Below are positions 62,767-64,000 of a stretch of DNA of 64,000 nt, piece by piece. This stretch comes from Nemopilema nomurai (Eukaryota; Cnidaria; Scyphozoa; Rhizostomeae; Rhizostomatidae), in assembly GCA_003864495.1 (NCBI GenBank), contig PEDN01001358.1:1-64000 (forward strand). Reading direction: 5' to 3'. Made by a program: the position numbers and the translations under genes. Numbering within the stretch: the stretch's first letter is position 1; each line of letters starts with the position of its first letter. The notes beneath the pieces are model-generated. The model did no database searches. It saw nothing but the letters and a program-made list of their open reading frames with translations, and had not been told where the DNA came from.

Positions 62767-63521
62767 GTCATGCAGCCTTAAAATTTCAGAATTTCAAGCC
62801 CACACCGCTCAAGTAAGAAGGCGGTCAAAACAACAAAATCAGTTATTTCAAAAAATTTTGTATCTGCCTCTATTTCAAGAAGCTCTAACATTGTAAAGAG
62901 GCCGCAATTTTTCTACAAAATATTTTTAAATCAGAGATCAAAGCCAAAACTGAAGAGGGGTGAGCCAATAAACCAGCAAATTCATTAAATGACTACCAAT
63001 GCCATCAAATTAAATTTTCGGTCTCTATTTGGATTTTCTTTCAAAAAACCCTGCAGTCCTGCCCCCTATTGAATTCTAAAAGGTGATCTTTGAAAGACGA
63101 AACACGTAATACACCTAACCTTCAACAGCTTTGCTTTCATGTTTAAAAAACATCGCCTTCAAACGCAGAAAATTATTTTGGTTGATCTTTTCAATAGGCT
63201 TTCATTACAAACAACGACAATACAGTATCAACTTCCTTCAGGTTACAATACATTCCCGTTTATTGCTCAAATTTTGAACAATCAAAATGGACAGTTGATG
63301 GCAATGTGAAAAAGCCTGTTTGTCCTGTTCAATCTGAGGGGAAACACGGCATTTTGGAAGTGCCATTAATGTTCCAAGCGGGGAGATGCTGCCATCCCCC
63401 AACGACAAATATAATCGATTCCGACCAGTCCCCGGATAATCCAACTCAATTGTTCCTTTCTTCAGCACTCCTCCGCGGGCAGCCAACGTAAACAAGTTGG
63501 AATGAGTGCAGTTGCTCAATA
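62767..63521. promoter_or_regulatory. Shared divergent promoter region of PPP2R3C and the P-loop gene
   Basis: 755 bp between two divergent start codons. It must hold the 5' UTRs and promoters of both genes; no TATA box or named site could be assigned. The part at about 63330-63490 is more GC-rich than the rest. Confidence 0.45.
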
Positions 63522-64000
63522 ATGAATCAGCATTTTAAATGGCCATTTAGAGCTGCAGGATGTGTTTACAGAAATTCTAGAAAACGCTTTGCGTTCTTTA
63601 ACACCTTTCATCCCATTTCAGCACAGCAGAGCGGATTCTTGACTGACAGTTCTTGTTCGAGAAGAGGAACAATGTTGCAAGTCGATGATTCAGGAATGGG
63701 CCTAGTTGATATAAGCCAACTTGGACGTGGTTCGCCAAGGTTCAAGCCGATGACGATAAGAAAGATTGTAAACGATATTAGTCAGCAATGTAAATCGTAT
63801 CCGTGCGTTGAAAATGAGAATGAACAAAAGATCATGAAAGACTGGATTTCTGATTTGATGCAGACGAAGCTACATTTCGGCGAGGCCGTTTTCGTGTTAG
63901 GACCAATGGGGGCTGGAAAAACCACCGTGCTACTGGAAGAATTTAAGAAACACAATGTTTATAAGGACTATGCTTATGTAGAGCCAGATGAACTCATGGA
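63522..64000 (+). CDS. P-loop (Walker A) protein, possibly zeta/AAA_33-type kinase fold, 5' part only
   Basis: A frame open from ATG at 63522 to the window end (159 codons). The first ~50 residues are rich in Arg, Phe and Ser with few acidic residues (MNQHFKWPFRAAGCVYRNSR), resembling a mitochondrial presequence. A helical region with KPMTIRKIVNDISQQ and IMKDWISDLMQT follows. Walker A GPMGAGKTT lies at residues 127-135 after the strand AVFVL. YAYVEPDELM follows about 20 residues later, a spacing and pattern seen in zeta-type and related P-loop kinases. Other in-frame ATGs include 63672; 63522 was taken because the frame is open and continuous from it. The rest of the protein lies outside the window, so the family and activity are not settled. 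Any zeta relation is by fold only; there is no sign of a toxin system. Confidence 0.6.
   Translation, partial: MNQHFKWPFRAAGCVYRNSRKRFAFFNTFHPISAQQSGFLTDSSCSRRGTMLQVDDSGMGLVDISQLGRGSPRFKPMTIRKIVNDISQQCKSYPCVENENEQKIMKDWISDLMQTKLHFGEAVFVLGPMGAGKTTVLLEEFKKHNVYKDYAYVEPDELM

Noticed and set aside
63238..63519. 93-codon minus-strand frame in the divergent promoter
   Set aside because: Composition is somewhat coding-like, but it ends at the edge of the P-loop gene start, overlaps the shared 5' region and has no recognisable domain or link to PPP2R3C, which starts cleanly at 62766.

Overview
The window is nuclear DNA of an early-branching animal, most likely a cnidarian (an anthozoan fits best, but this is inference). 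The sequence is AT-rich. Genes are split by many short AT-rich GT-AG introns, UTR-sized gaps separate them, and small tandem repeats, a tRNA-derived SINE and a TIR-bounded MITE-like element lie in introns and gaps. The proteins match known animal families closely, and there are no bacterial-style operons.

Layout. From the left edge to 8.3 kb lies the 5' part of an astacin-type zinc metalloprotease gene (minus strand): signal-peptide exon, propeptide exon and catalytic exons with the zinc-binding signature. The gene runs off the left edge. From 8.3 to 17.6 kb there is no confident host gene. Inside it, at 11.6-13.3 kb, sits a composite of a GAT microsatellite, a decayed CRESS-DNA Rep-like relic (plus) and a broken zinc-finger-containing ORF of unknown family (minus). 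A tRNA-derived SINE lies at 16.9-17.0 kb.

17.6-24.9 kb is a complete MAPK7/ERK5 gene (minus, 7 coding exons, 1034 aa), including the C-terminal autoregulatory/transactivation tail. 27.2-29.2 kb is an RNF217-like RBR E3 ubiquitin ligase (minus, 2 coding exons, 510 aa). A MITE-like element with 19-bp terminal inverted repeats follows at 29.9-30.3 kb. 32.2-45.5 kb is VPS53 (minus, 24 coding exons, 829 aa), a GARP/EARP tether subunit. 47.2-54.4 kb is Pelota (minus, 16 coding exons, 386 aa), a ribosome-rescue factor. 54.4-61.4 kb is mostly empty, with a degenerate 30-bp tandem repeat at 58.1 kb. 61.4-62.8 kb is PPP2R3C/G5PR (minus, intronless, 456 aa). Divergent from it, a plus-strand gene begins at 63.5 kb and runs off the right edge; it encodes a P-loop (Walker A) protein with a basic N-terminus.

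For the four multi-exon genes whose exons were traced (astacin, ERK5, VPS53, Pelota) and for RNF217, exon boundaries were placed by hand from GT/AG signals. Every exon length agrees with the codon phase of its neighbours. The host genes are unrelated housekeeping and signalling genes; nothing suggests they act as one pathway. The most unusual stretch is the Rep-like/zinc-finger composite. Other points worth attention are the inverted SINE pair in an ERK5 intron, a very regular two-stem hairpin in Pelota intron 1, the intronless PPP2R3C among intron-rich neighbours, and the truncated P-loop gene.
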